Notes: generated by a model not told the origin, from the sequence alone. A stretch of DNA of 64,000 nt from Sepiola atlantica (GCA_963556195.1 OY744521.1:133303288-133367287); one strand, 5' to 3'. Numbered from the stretch's first letter, positions 34,331 through 44,825 are shown. Made by a program: numbers and translations.

Positions 34331-35097
34331 TATACTCCTCCTTATAACCAGATGCTAAAAACTAAACTAGGCAAAAAATTCCAAAATCTGATTGAAAAAC
34401 ACTTCCCCGTAACCAACCTTCTTCATAAACTATACAATAAAAATAATCTAAAACTATCCTACAGCTGCTGTGAAAACCTAGAAATGATAATTAAGGCACA
34501 CAACAACAAAATACTAAAAGACAACAATAGAGAAGAAAAAATAAACAAAGTGGAAAATATAACAAAAAAAACACTACGAAGAACAAAAATATAAACAATA
34601 CTAATAGAAATAAACATAACACTAATAATAACCACCCGATTAGAAACGAAAAAGTTAGCAATGAAGAGAAAAGATGTAACTGCATAAATCGTAAACATTG
34701 TCCACTACAAAATAAATGCCTAACTAAAAGTGTTGTATACCAAGCAACGATATTTGCCAACGAAATACCAAATCACAAGAAATACTACGTGGGTATGACA
34801 TCCCTAGACTTCAAGACCCGATACTACGACCATAAAAGCACATTTAAAAACAAAGAACGTCGAACTAAAACAGCACTAGCTAACAATTATTGGGAGCTCA
34901 AAGAAAATGGGCACTCACCAATAATTGAATGGAAAATAGTAAGGCAGGCCAGTACATGTAGAAACTTAGACGACCCGTGTAGATTATGCCTGAATGAAAC
35001 ATACGAAATCCTAAATTTTAAAGATCCCCGAAACCTATTAAACTCTAGAAGTGAAATAGCAAACAGCTGTTTACACAGAAATAAATTTATCTTAGGA
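34331..35097 (+). pseudogene. PLE 1 linker, zinc motif and GIY-YIG endonuclease
   Basis: After the RT, the frame at 34352-34594 has IEKHFPVTNLLHKLYNKNNL and KLSYSCCENLEMIIKAHNNK, the connector seen in Penelope-like proteins. A frameshift near 34595 leads to RCNCINRKHCPLQNKCLTK, a cysteine/histidine cluster likely to bind zinc, and then the endonuclease KYYVGMTSLDFKTRYYDHKS, where YYVGM stands for the GIY-YIG second motif, with EWKIV and an ending NSRSEIANSCLHRNKF. The stop is at 35098-35100. This domain nicks target DNA to prime reverse transcription. The C-terminal position of GIY-YIG is the canonical arrangement. Confidence 0.85.
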
Positions 35098-35100
35098 TGA

Positions 35101-35165
35101 TATATAATAAATAAAATAAATAAATAAAAATAAATAAATAAATAAATAAAAAACTGAATTAGTTA
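35101..35165. repeat. (TAAA)n run after the endonuclease stop
   Basis: A run of TAAA tetranucleotides at about 35104-35152 directly follows the stop codon. It is part of the element's 3' untranslated region. Confidence 0.8.
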
Positions 35166-35404
35166 AAATTTAAAACCTAAAATGGAAATACAAGAAACCA
35201 CGTGTTAAAATAAATTCGCCCTCTGTATTGACAAAACAAAGGAAACAGGATATAGGAAAATACATTGTTAACAAAAATAGGAGCATCACGACCAATGCCT
35301 TTCTCCGAGGGAAGCCCAACGATTGGCTGAGGGAACAACACAGAATCTGATTGGTTATCCAGCAAGCCATGTATATAAAAACACCTGACAAAAATTACTC
35401 CATG

Positions 35405-35463
35405 CATTTAGCCTGACGATTCCCCCCGGGGATGAAACACGGGAGCCTCTGTGTAGCTTGATT
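35405..35463 (+). ncRNA. Hammerhead ribozyme fold, right end of PLE 1
   Basis: Core CTGACGA is at 35413-35419. Stem II is T35421-C24 pairing with G29-A35432 (4 bp, with a U-U opposition outside it). GAAA is at 35434-35437. Stem III is A37-C-A-C-G-G42 with C49-U-G-U-G-U54. The cut would follow A35455 (U54-A55). Stem I pairs A35406-C35412 with G35456-U35462, with one U-U mismatch and one G-U pair. All invariant hammerhead positions are present. The mirrored copy at the left end is on the minus strand. Confidence 0.75.
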
Positions 35464-35484
35464 GCAATATATATTCTCATTGCT

Positions 35485-35488
<4 letters not shown>

Positions 35489-35538
<50 letters not shown>
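35489..35538. repeat. (TA)n array
   Basis: About 50 bp of TA dinucleotides at the right border of PLE 1, followed by TGTATATGTGTGTGGGGGG. Confidence 0.95.
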
Positions 35539-35544
<6 letters not shown>

Positions 35545-37120
35545 GTGTGTGGGGGGCATAGTTTATATAAATTCTATTAAAACGTAAGTATTTTAACGAG
35601 AATCAATGTTACTTGAAGTAGAGAGAATGCCCAAAAGGTATGTAGCGTTTAAGTCAATTTTGAAAAATTTGAAAACTAAGTAGAGGGCTAAGTAATCCAC
35701 TTGTTACTTAACACTTTATTTATCTTTGACACCCGGGTCTCGGCTGCAAGTATACGAATTGTATATGACCTGCAGTGGTTTATATATTTTTTAAATATAT
35801 CTTACTTTTAATAGAATGCTGCCTGTAAAAGTTGTGATAATTAAAATAAATAAATATTATAAAAATAAGATGTACATGTAACGAATAAAGAATATATCAA
35901 AAGGCCCAATCAGTTCTTTCAAATTATAACTTTATTTCGGAGATGTTTATATACTTTCAAAATATTTACTAACTTTTCATATTTTGAAAATAAAGATTAA
36001 CAACCAGAAGAAAACGGATCCATCTAAGTTTTTTAGACGAATTTCGTCCTAATCTATTTCTACTAACTTTTCGATACCTTTCTAGTTGCATCGCATTTTT
36101 TAACCCATTATTGCTAACTTTTTGTACATTATTTGTATATCAAAGATAGAGATTTTCTATTTAGCGGGTGTGCTGAGGCAATATCATACTAATATCTACT
36201 TACACTTGCCAACGTGCTCGTTGCAAATGAGAAACAAGATTCACTATGACACCTTTTCGTTGAATATTATATTAAATAAACATTTTATTGAAATGTGTTA
36301 TGTTTAAAAGTAAGAAAAATCAGAAATGCTCAAATACATCAACACTTGGCGCATTTATTAACGTTACATTTATGCACAGGTTATGTAACGATTATTAATT
36401 GCACGGTTTTTGAGGAACCTATTAATTTAAACACATGTGTAAATAAATATATACTAAATAAAAATATTTCTAAGAATCCAATCAGTGACGTGTATGATTC
36501 TCATAGATCTTTAAAGTAAAAGATGCCAATAATCTAAGGAAGACAGTGATATTTAATCGCAATGACAGGTCGACGATTATATAAAATTGTAGTGACATAT
36601 CAGCGTGATAGATATTTATATTGTTTTCAGGTAGCAACCTTAAAAAATAAAAATGAAAATTTATAATACTAATCCAATTTTCGAAGAATATAAAAATATA
36701 TGAACAGATGAAAACTGTGCTTTCTTAAAAATCAGGAGGCGCTGATTATTTTTTCTGATCGAAAGTTTGAGTTGAGATATACAGAAATTTACATTAATGA
36801 CTTTAACACGGATTTTCCAAAAAAATATTAATACATATTGAATAAATAGGTTGACTATATAGCTTATCAGATATTAACATTCCCACTGACCCACATACCA
36901 GATAGTTCAATGAGAATGAGAGGCGAACAGCGATAAATAAATAAAGGTGAGCGTTTGGAAGATTAAAAGAAGGGTAGAATGGAAACAGGAGAAAAAGAGA
37001 ATGTGTAATGTGTTTAAATTGAAGGAGAGATCAAAGTTTTTAGACATATTAAAAAAAAAGTAAAGTACTTTTCATGCGTCAAAGAAGGATTTCTTAACAC
37101 ACATACAGACACACACAAAT
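35539..37120. other. Unannotated AT-rich gap
   Basis: About 1.6 kb with no supported feature. Frames at 36122-36307 and 36295-36519 have no domain. A short (TA)n run follows at 37123-37141. Confidence 0.5.
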
Positions 37121-37145
37121 ATGTATATATATATATATATATTAC

Positions 37146-37824
37146 TAGTATTACTATTGTTATAAATGATTTTATTTGATATGCAAATTACCATATCACA
37201 TGGTAGTCTTAAGGGTAGTATATTGTTATTATTAATATTATTATTTTATTATTTATTTATGTATATATAAGTAACATTTTAAGCTGAATTATTTCGACAC
37301 TTGATTATTGGGGGAATGGGAGTTTTATCTGTACCATTGGAGAGTCATGCATATAACTGTCCTGTTTTTAAATCTCCGTAACAGTTACATGGTAAACAGC
37401 TGAAGATCCCCGTGTCAATATTAGATGCTTACGTTAAGGTCTCCTGCTTTTATTTCACTGTTAGATACTTAATCCCCCTTTTTATTTTATTTACTTACTA
37501 TTATATATTATTTATTTATGAATTTTCCAACAAATGTTAAGTCTACACTATTTTGGATTTAGTTAGTTTCTCTGGGAATTTAAACTGCATTTTCCTTCTT
37601 TTTTTTGTCTTTTTGTTTAAAATAACTCAAAGCTTCTTAAGACTATATATTGGGTATGTAGATCTGTATGGCTAGGTTTCCTTCCTCTTATCTATTTGCC
37701 TTTCTGGTACCAAAGGTACTAAAGCTTTTTTTTAGTTTTATTTTTTTTAATGCAACCTTAATTTCTATATAATTTTATTTCTAGCTACCATATCGTAGAA
37801 TGGTTCGTAAGTGTAGTGTTTAGA

Positions 37825-37868
<44 letters not shown>

Positions 37869-38359
37869 GTATTACTATTGTTATAAATGATTTTATTTGA
37901 TATGCAAATTACCATATCACACGGTAGTCTTAAGGGTAGTATATTATTAATATTAATATTATTATTTTATTATTTATTTATGTATATATAAGTAACATTT
38001 TAAGCTGAATTATTTCGACACTTGATTATTAGGGGAATGGTAGTTTTATCTGTACCATTGAAGAGCCATGCATATAACTGTCCTGTTTTTAAATCTCCGA
38101 AACAGTTACATGGTAAACAGCTGAAGATCCCCGTGTCAATATTAGATGCTTACGTTAAGGTCTCCTGCTTTTGTTTCACTGTTAGATACTTAATCCCCCT
38201 TTTTATTTTATTTAATTACTATTATATATTATTTATTTATGAATTTTCCAACAAATGTTAAGTCTACACTATTTTGGATTTAGTTTGTTTTACTGGGAAT
38301 TTAAACTGCATTTTCCTTCTTTTTTTTGTCTTTTTGTTAAAATAACTCAAAGCTTCTTT

Positions 38360-38372
<13 letters not shown>
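37146..38372. repeat. Direct duplication, offset 721 bp
   Basis: The segment 37146-37650 is repeated at 37867-38372 with about 97 percent identity by eye, sharing TAGTATTACTATTGTTATAA at its start and AACTCAAAGCTTCTT(A/T)AGACTATATAT at its end. Between the copies are about 215 bp ending in a (TTA)n run (37829-37866). Microsatellites bound both copies ((TA)n at 37123 and 38366), so slippage or unequal exchange between simple repeats may have made it. The 79-codon frame at 38022-38261 in copy 2 is disrupted in copy 1 and shows no domain. Confidence 0.85.

Positions 38373-38392
<20 letters not shown>
38366..38392. repeat. (TA)n array
   Basis: About 27 bp of TA at the end of the second duplicate. 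Confidence 0.9.
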
Positions 38393-38394
<2 letters not shown>

Positions 38395-38624
38395 CTTAAA
38401 TGTAGAAACAAAATACGAAAATACAGGAAACTGAACCTATCAATGTTTATAAAAAACATACATTAACATCCTCCTTTAAATATAACGCTATCATTAATTC
38501 ATGCTTATATGCTTAATTTATTTATAAAATGTTCGTGAAAGTTTGGTGAGGGTTGTAAGAATGAAGAGAAATAAAACGCAATCCAGACCCCCATTGAAAA
38601 GTAACGGAAAGTACTGGTTTCCTG

Positions 38625-38829
38625 GGGAGGCTTAATGACACAATGATTCAAGAGAAAGTTAACGTCCGTTAACAGCGAGATATCATTGGTAAACAGTTAT
38701 TGCAATAACGCAAAGTGATTATGAATGGTTATCTCGAGTAACCTGTCACCAGAGTACACGGAACAGCAAATAGTGTTGCCAGTAATTTACTGATAATAGT
38801 TTCGGCAAGGACTTAGAGTGAGTAAAAAA

Positions 38830-38830
<1 letters not shown>
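38625..38830. repeat. Dispersed repeat, relative of 4.68 kb copy
   Basis: Starts with GGGGAGGCTTAATGACACAA and shows the same word order as 4675-4890. It ends at an (AAT)n array, which may be the tail of the element. Confidence 0.4.
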
Positions 38831-38918
<88 letters not shown>

Positions 38919-38924
38919 TAATAC
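38829..38924. repeat. (AAT)n array
   Basis: About 96 bp of AAT triplets with one AAC near the end, following AGTAAAAAAATT. Confidence 0.95.
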
Positions 38925-39317
38925 ACAGTAGAAGAAGGAGAAAAGGAGGTAAATATGCAAGTAGTATACACTTATGAAACTGATATAATTTTAAGAGTAA
39001 TAGATATAATTTGTGACCCGACGGAGAAAAGTTTGTAGGACTAGTATGTATCTTAAATATGACTCAGTCACTCATTTTTCAAAGTGAACTTCTTAATGTT
39101 TATAATACAATTTCTTGTTAATGAAAGAGAGAATAATCAGCTGAAAAACTATGCAGACGTTTTGCAATCATCCATTTTAATTACTCTTCGATAATTGTTG
39201 CATAATTACAAGGAAGACGTTATTCTTTGTTCGAAACTAGTTTAATAATCATTCAGAAAATGAATTAAAAAAGAGTCGATATGGATACATATTTTCAAAC
39301 ACATGGTTCTAATATAT

Positions 39318-39342
39318 ACCTATATATATATATATATAATTC

Positions 39343-39396
<54 letters not shown>

Positions 39397-39441
39397 AATA
39401 CACACACATGTATATACATACATATATATATGTATATATAT
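39318..39441. repeat. Imperfect (TA)n array
   Basis: TA dinucleotides with ATTCATATA, AAATA and CACACACA interruptions, bordering the lone PLE end. Confidence 0.9.
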
Positions 39442-39847
39442 TAGTTTGTGAAGCCCAACGATTGACTAAGAGAACAACAAAGAAATGGGGATAAGTCATC
39501 TTACAGAAAATAGAACAATAAAATAGGAAATAGGAAATTGAATCAACCGAAGCTTAGTTCGTGAGACACCCAACTATTGGCTAAGAGAACAAGCAAGAAT
39601 CTGATTGGTTAACTAGCAAGACGTGTCTATAAAAACAACCGGCAAAACTTGATCTATGCATTTTACCCTGACGATTTCCTCCGGAGAGAACATGCGAAAG
39701 CCTTTGTGTAGCTTAATTCCCATAAATATATGTGTATGACTTACTATTTTGCTATACTCACGTATCGGGCACTGTATGAGTAAATACTGAAAATCGATAC
39801 ATGAAAAATTGGATAAATATATAATATTTTATGTGGATACATAATAG

Positions 39848-39849
<2 letters not shown>
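39442..39849 (+). mobile_element. Lone terminal repeat of the PLE 1 family
   Basis: This matches the right end of PLE 1: GCCCAACGATTG, AATCTGATTGGTTAACTAGC, ATGCATTT, CCTGACGA, TGTGTAGCTT and TGACTTACTAT. It then continues with CACGTATCGGGCACTGTATG and AGTAAATACTGAAAA, the reverse complement of the extra bases at 32821-32904. A second partial copy of the first 40 bases lies just upstream (39443 versus 39555). The hammerhead core CTGACGA (39668-39674) is kept, but the GAAAC box is GAACA, so the ribozyme is broken. (TA)n borders it on both sides. Confidence 0.8.

Positions 39850-39883
<34 letters not shown>
39850..39883. repeat. (TA)n array
   Basis: About 34 bp of TA dinucleotides. Confidence 0.95.
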
Positions 39884-39886
<3 letters not shown>

Positions 39887-40075
39887 GAAGGATAAAAAGG
39901 AATTAGAAAAGCAAAAGTCAAATCGTATTTCTATTCAGTTGCTCAGAGCAAGGTGTATTCCGCAAAAAGGCAAGTTATTCAAGTTTTTCCTTAAACCAGG
40001 CTTTTCAAAGATCAAAATCTTATCATCAGAGGAAATCGCTGTGATAGATAAGTTGGCAAAGGCCAAGATTTAAAT
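39884..40075 (+). CDS. Short lysine-rich open frame of unknown origin
   Basis: An ATG just after the (TA)n array opens a 63-codon frame: KKDKKELEKQKSNRISIQLL, then RARCIPQKGKLFKFFLKPGF and ending KLAKAKI at a TAA. It is basic and free of TA-repeat translation, but I recognise no domain and see no splice or promoter signals. It could be a piece of a retroelement N-terminus or chance. Low confidence as a gene. Confidence 0.15.
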
Positions 40076-40079
40076 TTTG

Positions 40080-42222
40080 AAAAAGTAAAATAAAAATTGT
40101 AGGGAAAAAACACGAGGCAAAACTCTGCCCGAATGCAAGCAAATGTCCGATTGCAAAAAAGTCTGGTGTCAAAAAGTCCAGCTGAGAAAGTGAAATGTAG
40201 ATAGGTAGGTCGTTAAAAGGCACGAGAAGTGACAAGAGAAGATTCAAAGTTACATTCCAAAAACCACATCTTCAGGTTCGGCGAAGATAGATAGAATCCA
40301 GAGGGTAAAATGTCCAATAAAACGTACGTTCGTGGATGCAACAAGGCTCTGTAACACGTGAGGTGGAAAGTATTCGCCATTTAAAAAGACTTCCTGGGCT
40401 GAAAATCATGGAATAGGTTTAAATTGGCAAAAAGACAGCGAATTAATATTTAAAGGATTGCTCGTTGAAAAACAAGACTAGTCTGAAGAATGGCAAAAAC
40501 TCATAGGCGACCAGTAGGCAGGAAAGGAAGGTGTAGGGATGTAAAGGAGGAGAAGGACGCGGGTGTGATGAATGAGTGCGATTTAAAACTAAGAGTGTGA
40601 ATGTGGGGGGTAGGTCGCTTAAAGTTGAAAGTGGATGTTAGCGCGAATTAGGGTTCAACTAGAAATGGAATAGAAGGGTGTGGGAGCAAGTCAATGAGTG
40701 CGAGAAGGGAGAATTACAATACCAGAATGTGTCGGGGGGGGTATGAACAGTGGTATAGGGTTAGGTGTTTAATCAGATGACCTTACTTATAAATAATGAG
40801 GCAAATATATTTGAAGGGTAGAAATAAAAAAATAAATAGTAAAAATAAAAATTAAAAATTAAAATAGAAATAAAAATAATTTAATGAAAAAAATAAAAAA
40901 ATAAAAAATAAAAAAGTAATAATAAAATTAGTCCTAGGCTCGCAAGGAAAATTATGGATTGACCGATAAAGAAATATATAAATGAGGGAATAAAATTGGA
41001 ATCAGTGAGTGAGTATTAGAATAAGGAAAAGGTAATTTGACCTCGAGTCAATACGCGGAATTGAAATCCCCAAAGTGGTTAAAGATTTGGGTTGAAATAA
41101 AATATTATGTTACGGGACGCTAGTGCTTTTTGGATGTAAGAAAATTAAACTTTGAATCAAAAAAATTCAGAATAAGATATATGGAAGTTAATTAAGAAAA
41201 TTATTAAATAGGTTAATGATGGCAGAGAGAATTTGAGACATACTTTGGTTAAAATAGTGACAATAATTTAAACCAGAGTGAGAATTGAGATGTTAGTTAA
41301 GAGTAAATATTATGGGGGTTAAAAGATGTAGACTAAGGGCGGGGGTCGGGATTGAGCAGGGTCCGAGAGAAGTGAGCGAGGGGCGAGGGGCGAGGTGAAC
41401 GAGGGGGAATAATCGAGGCTATTAAAAGAGTGAGAATAATAATTTAGAAGTTGAACAGGGGGGAGCAGTAATTAGAATGCACAGAGAAAACGGTGAGCAG
41501 TTCGATATCGAAGTGTGCAAAGCGGATTAAAAGTAGATAAGGTGAATCATTAAGTAAATAAGAGGGCTAGGGTCTAATGCAAATATAGTGGGTTAGTTAT
41601 CAGGTTGAAAGGGAAGATTAGAAGGTTGGATGTGTTGATGGGAAGCGGACGAGTGTATTAAAGGAAGTTAAAGGAAAAAGTAATAAATCATATAAAGGTT
41701 ATAAGATTAAGGAGGTTAAGTACAATGATTTAGGGGGTAGTGGGATAAAGGTACAAAAATTAAGGGGGTTGTAAAGCTAACGGAATACATGGATAATTTT
41801 TTAAGCTAAGAGAAAAGCTAAAGGAATGAGGGAGATATATGCAGAGTTATAGATCAAAAGGAATTAGAACTATCGGAGAAAAAATCCGAGATGTGGGGAG
41901 GGTAAATCCGAGATGTAGGGAGGGTAGTTAATCAAATGGGGGGGCTGTGTCTGGGGGATTACTATGGTTGCTATACTTAAATTTAGTTTATGTCTGCAAC
42001 TAGAGATAAGTTCATTCTTAGAATTAATAATAGTTTTAGATTTAGTAGCAGTAGCTATCATAAAGGTTTCCAATGTACAAAGTGGGGTGCACCTGGGGTA
42101 TATGATTTGGACTTTTTAAGTATTGACCAGTGAAGCATATCTATCTGCTCTATCCTGGATATTGAGCTGTATACTTTTCACAATAGGTTTTACCTTTCCT
42201 AAAAGTTCGCTTTTAGTTCACA

Positions 42223-42225
<3 letters not shown>
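40080..42225. other. G-rich, purine-biased tract
   Basis: From roughly 40500 to 41950 the plus strand is rich in G and A and poor in C, with runs such as GGGGGGTAGG, GAGGGGCGAGGGGCGAGG and GGGGGGAGCAG. A possible G-quadruplex word (four G-runs) lies at 41337-41361. An A-rich AAATAAAAAT patch is at 40810-40920. On the minus strand the tract is C/T-rich, like 16090-16830. No coding domain is visible on either strand. It may be a long untranslated part of a mobile element. Confidence 0.5.

Positions 42226-42280
<55 letters not shown>
42226..42280. repeat. (TA)n array
   Basis: About 55 bp of TA dinucleotides a short distance upstream of PLE 2. Confidence 0.95.
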
Positions 42281-42282
<2 letters not shown>

Positions 42283-42329
42283 TGTGTATACACACGCAAA
42301 CACACACATATGACGCTAGCTGTAATTTT

Positions 42330-43483
42330 CCTAAGGCATACAGTCTCAATCACACCACTAGGAACTGCAGACTCCCCACCTTTTACAATCTTATTAAAAG
42401 TCACACAACTAGCAACCACACACAGATCAGACCCATAGTATGCAGTACTTAGGGACCTCTTCACAAAATCTCCTGGCTTCTCTCCCATTTACTCAAACCT
42501 CTACTCCCCACCTTCCCGGCACATGTCAGTAGCTCTGAACAAGTTCTAAACAGACTCCACTGACACCAACCCCAACAACTTCGCCTCAACAACTATGTAT
42601 TCAGCCTTGACGTTGTCTCCCTTTATACTTCCATTCCCGCACACCCGCCATCAACCTCATTACTGACTACATCTCTTCTAATAACCTTGACTGTTTTGGG
42701 CTTACCCCGACAGACAGACATCAACTCCTACGCATCATTGTGGATAATACTTATTTCAGGTTCCAGAAAGACACGTACAAACAAGTCTCTGGCTTACCTA
42801 TAGGTTCCAGTCTCTCCGGCCTGCTCGCCATATCCTACATGAACAGACAGGAACAAAAAGCTCTTAGCACCTGCCATTCCCATATATTCTTCTCGAGGTA
42901 CATTGATGACATTTTGATTCTCACTTCATCTCGAGAAGAAGCTACTTCTATATTCAACACCTTTAATAATACTGACCCCCACATTAAATTCACCATCGAA
43001 CATCCCGACGCCCCAGGCCCTCTCTCACTCCTAGACTTTAAATTTAGCATGAATGACGACGGATCCCTTCACACTACCTTCTATAGAAAACCCGCCTGCA
43101 GGAACCTTTTCATCCATTACAAATCCGCCCTACCCCTCAAAGCTAAAATTAATCACGCGCACACAGAAATCACCCGCATACAGAACAAATGCTCATCCAC
43201 TACCGACAAAACAACGCACGCCAATACCTACCATCAGACCCTCTTAACTAACGGTTTCCACCTCACTATCATATCCAGCCTCAATAACACCAGAAAACGT
43301 AGACACCACACTCTCATCAACACCTGCTTCCTAAAGCTCCCCTTTTTTAGCGACCGCATCACTTCCGCTATCCACTATGCCATACGTATTGAGAACCTCG
43401 ACATACAGCTGTCCCACACAGGCACTTCTCTCCGACAACATTTGGCCAAAAAAGCCACTACACCCCAACACCCTGCTCTCTAG
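42330..43483 (+). pseudogene. PLE 2 reverse transcriptase
   Basis: Upstream of the main frame, shifted readings give NCRLPTFYNLIK near 42365 and NYVFSLDVVSLYTSIPAH (motif A) near 42590-42640. The clean frame 42740-43483 (247 codons) starts at an internal Met and contains YKQVSGLPIGSSLSGLLAIS (motif B), FFSRYIDDILILTSS (active site YIDD), LLDFKFSMNDDGSLHTTFYR, then KPACRNLFIHYKSALPLKAK and RKRRHHTLINTCFLKLPFFS before the stop. These are hallmarks of the Penelope/Poseidon-like group. Only this central stretch is intact. Confidence 0.9.
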
Positions 43484-43750
43484 TTAATTGCCCCATCCAC
43501 AACTCCTGTCTCTGCTTCTGCCCCTATACAGTGTACAGCCTACAATGCGCTAAGTGCCGGAGGTCCTATCGGTAGCACCGTCAGGCCTCTGCACCAGCGC
43601 GTTACAGAACACCTGAACACCCACATTTCTTGCTTTCACAAACACATAATATCATGTGGCAACACACATCGCTCTATTAGTGTCCGCATCCTCAATTCGG
43701 TCCGCAATGTCGGTCAACTTGGAATTTCGGAAGCCATTATAATCTTCTAA
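43484..43750 (+). pseudogene. PLE 2 GIY-YIG endonuclease remnant
   Basis: Just after the RT stop, shifted frames read NCPIHNSCLC, TVYSLQCAKCRRSY, a GSTVRPLHQRVTEHLNTH block and ISVRILNSVRNVGQLGISEA. These correspond to the cysteine-bearing start, the YIG-type strand, the R/E/H active-site helix and the distal part of the nicking endonuclease of PLEs. A frameshift right at the YIG-like motif (about 43565) and the premature RT stop disable it, and the last few residues are lost near 43750. Confidence 0.75.
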
Positions 43751-43766
43751 TCTTCTAATCTCAAAA

Positions 43767-43898
43767 CATCTATACTAATGTAAAGTACACACAAATTAAT
43801 ATATACAAGCACATAACTAGAATATACATAAAAGAACAAGAATATTTGTTATGTGCTTGTATATATTAAGTTGTGTGTAATTTACATTAGTATAGATG
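43767..43898. repeat. Large hairpin: 51-bp arms, 30-base loop
   Basis: Arm 1 (43767-43817) begins CATCTATACTAATGTAAA and ends ATACAAGCACATAAC. Arm 2 (43848-43898) is its reverse complement with 49 of 51 positions identical. The loop is 43818-43847. It starts directly after PLE 2. It could be a tiny inverted-repeat transposon, the end structure of PLE 2, or a fold-back made during insertion. Confidence 0.9.
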
Positions 43899-43981
43899 TA
43901 CATGTATGAATTTGTATTCGTATATATGTATAGGTGTGACCTGTCGGCGCCTGTATATATGTGTGGGTATGTGTGTTTGTG

Positions 43982-44036
<55 letters not shown>

Positions 44037-44264
44037 GGGTATGTGTATATATTGGTATGTATATATATATATATATGTCAGCGTGTGTGTATGTATATAT
44101 GTGCATATATGTACGTATTTTTAGGAACTATTTTTAGGAACTATTTATACTAAAAGTGTATGGGTGTGTGTATGCATGTGTATCTATGTTACAAATATGC
44201 TCATGTACGGTGTGTGTATGTGTGCGTATATTTATATATATATATATGTATATATATATATGTC

Positions 44265-44295
<31 letters not shown>

Positions 44296-44350
44296 CTTTA
44301 TGTGTGTTCATGTATATGTGGGTGTGCGTGGGTATACATGTATTTGTATG

Positions 44351-44395
<45 letters not shown>

Positions 44396-44430
44396 TTGTG
44401 TAGAGACATACGTGCATAGGTGCATATAGC
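43899..44430. repeat. TATG/TGTA-rich microsatellite cluster
   Basis: (TA)n at about 43986-44032 and 44060-44080, then mixed TATATG, TGTGTG and (TA)n up to about 44400. The overlapping open frames in all three plus frames are repeat translations. Confidence 0.9.
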
Positions 44431-44820
44431 TGTATATGTTGAGTCTGTATAGACGTATGGATGTATGTATTGAATATACATATAGAATATTCTTATTTCT
44501 TTATTTTTTATTGAGTATACATCTAGAATATATTTATTAGTACGTATGTATTCTGAATATATGCTTGATTGATAGTGGATCTGGGTATGTCTCCATGCTT
44601 AGATATGTATGTATATCAATGTCCGTTTATTAATCTGTTTGTTTATTTAGGTGTGTTTGCGTATGTATTCGAGTTTGTTTATATATGTTTGATTCTTGAT
44701 ATATAGATAAGATATTTATACTTGAGTGAGTCTGTAAAGCTGGGCAGGCCAGAAAGCAGAGAGCAATAAAATGAGGACAGGAAAAGGCAATGGAGACGCC
44801 ATGAAGGGTAATAAAAAAAA
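44431..44820. other. Unannotated gap, TATGTATG-rich
   Basis: GTATGTATG-like and ATATTTATT-like sequence continuing from the microsatellite block. No coding features. Confidence 0.4.
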
Positions 44821-44825
44821 AACAA

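Larger units (their letters stand above)
32821..35489 (+). mobile_element. Penelope-like element 1 with inverted ribozyme ends
   Basis: The left end (32904-33085) is the inverted copy of the right end (about 35290-35489). Both carry the words AGCAATGA, CAAGCTACACAGAGGCTCC, TTCATCCCCGGGG and AACCAATCAGATTC in mirrored order. Between them lie a reverse transcriptase, a zinc motif and a GIY-YIG endonuclease, all on the plus strand, which defines an endonuclease-bearing Penelope-like element. The left side carries about 85 extra bases (32821-32904) also found in the lone end at 39.8 kb. Both outer borders are (TA)n. Frameshifts near 33825, 34330 and 34595 make it inactive. Confidence 0.85.
42307..43760 (+). 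mobile_element. Penelope-like element 2, 5'-truncated
   Basis: RT and GIY-YIG pieces lie on the plus strand in the canonical order. The block is markedly C-rich compared with its flanks, which marks it as inserted sequence. The 5' end begins inside the RT N-terminal region, about 30 bases after the (TA)n array. The 3' end near 43760 runs into the large hairpin. The protein type (YIDDI active site, long 'YKSALP...' thumb) differs from PLE 1. Confidence 0.85.

Noticed and set aside
34459..34760. Two hydrophobic minus-strand frames of 79 and 89 codons
   Set aside because: Antisense to the A-rich linker and zinc region of PLE 1.
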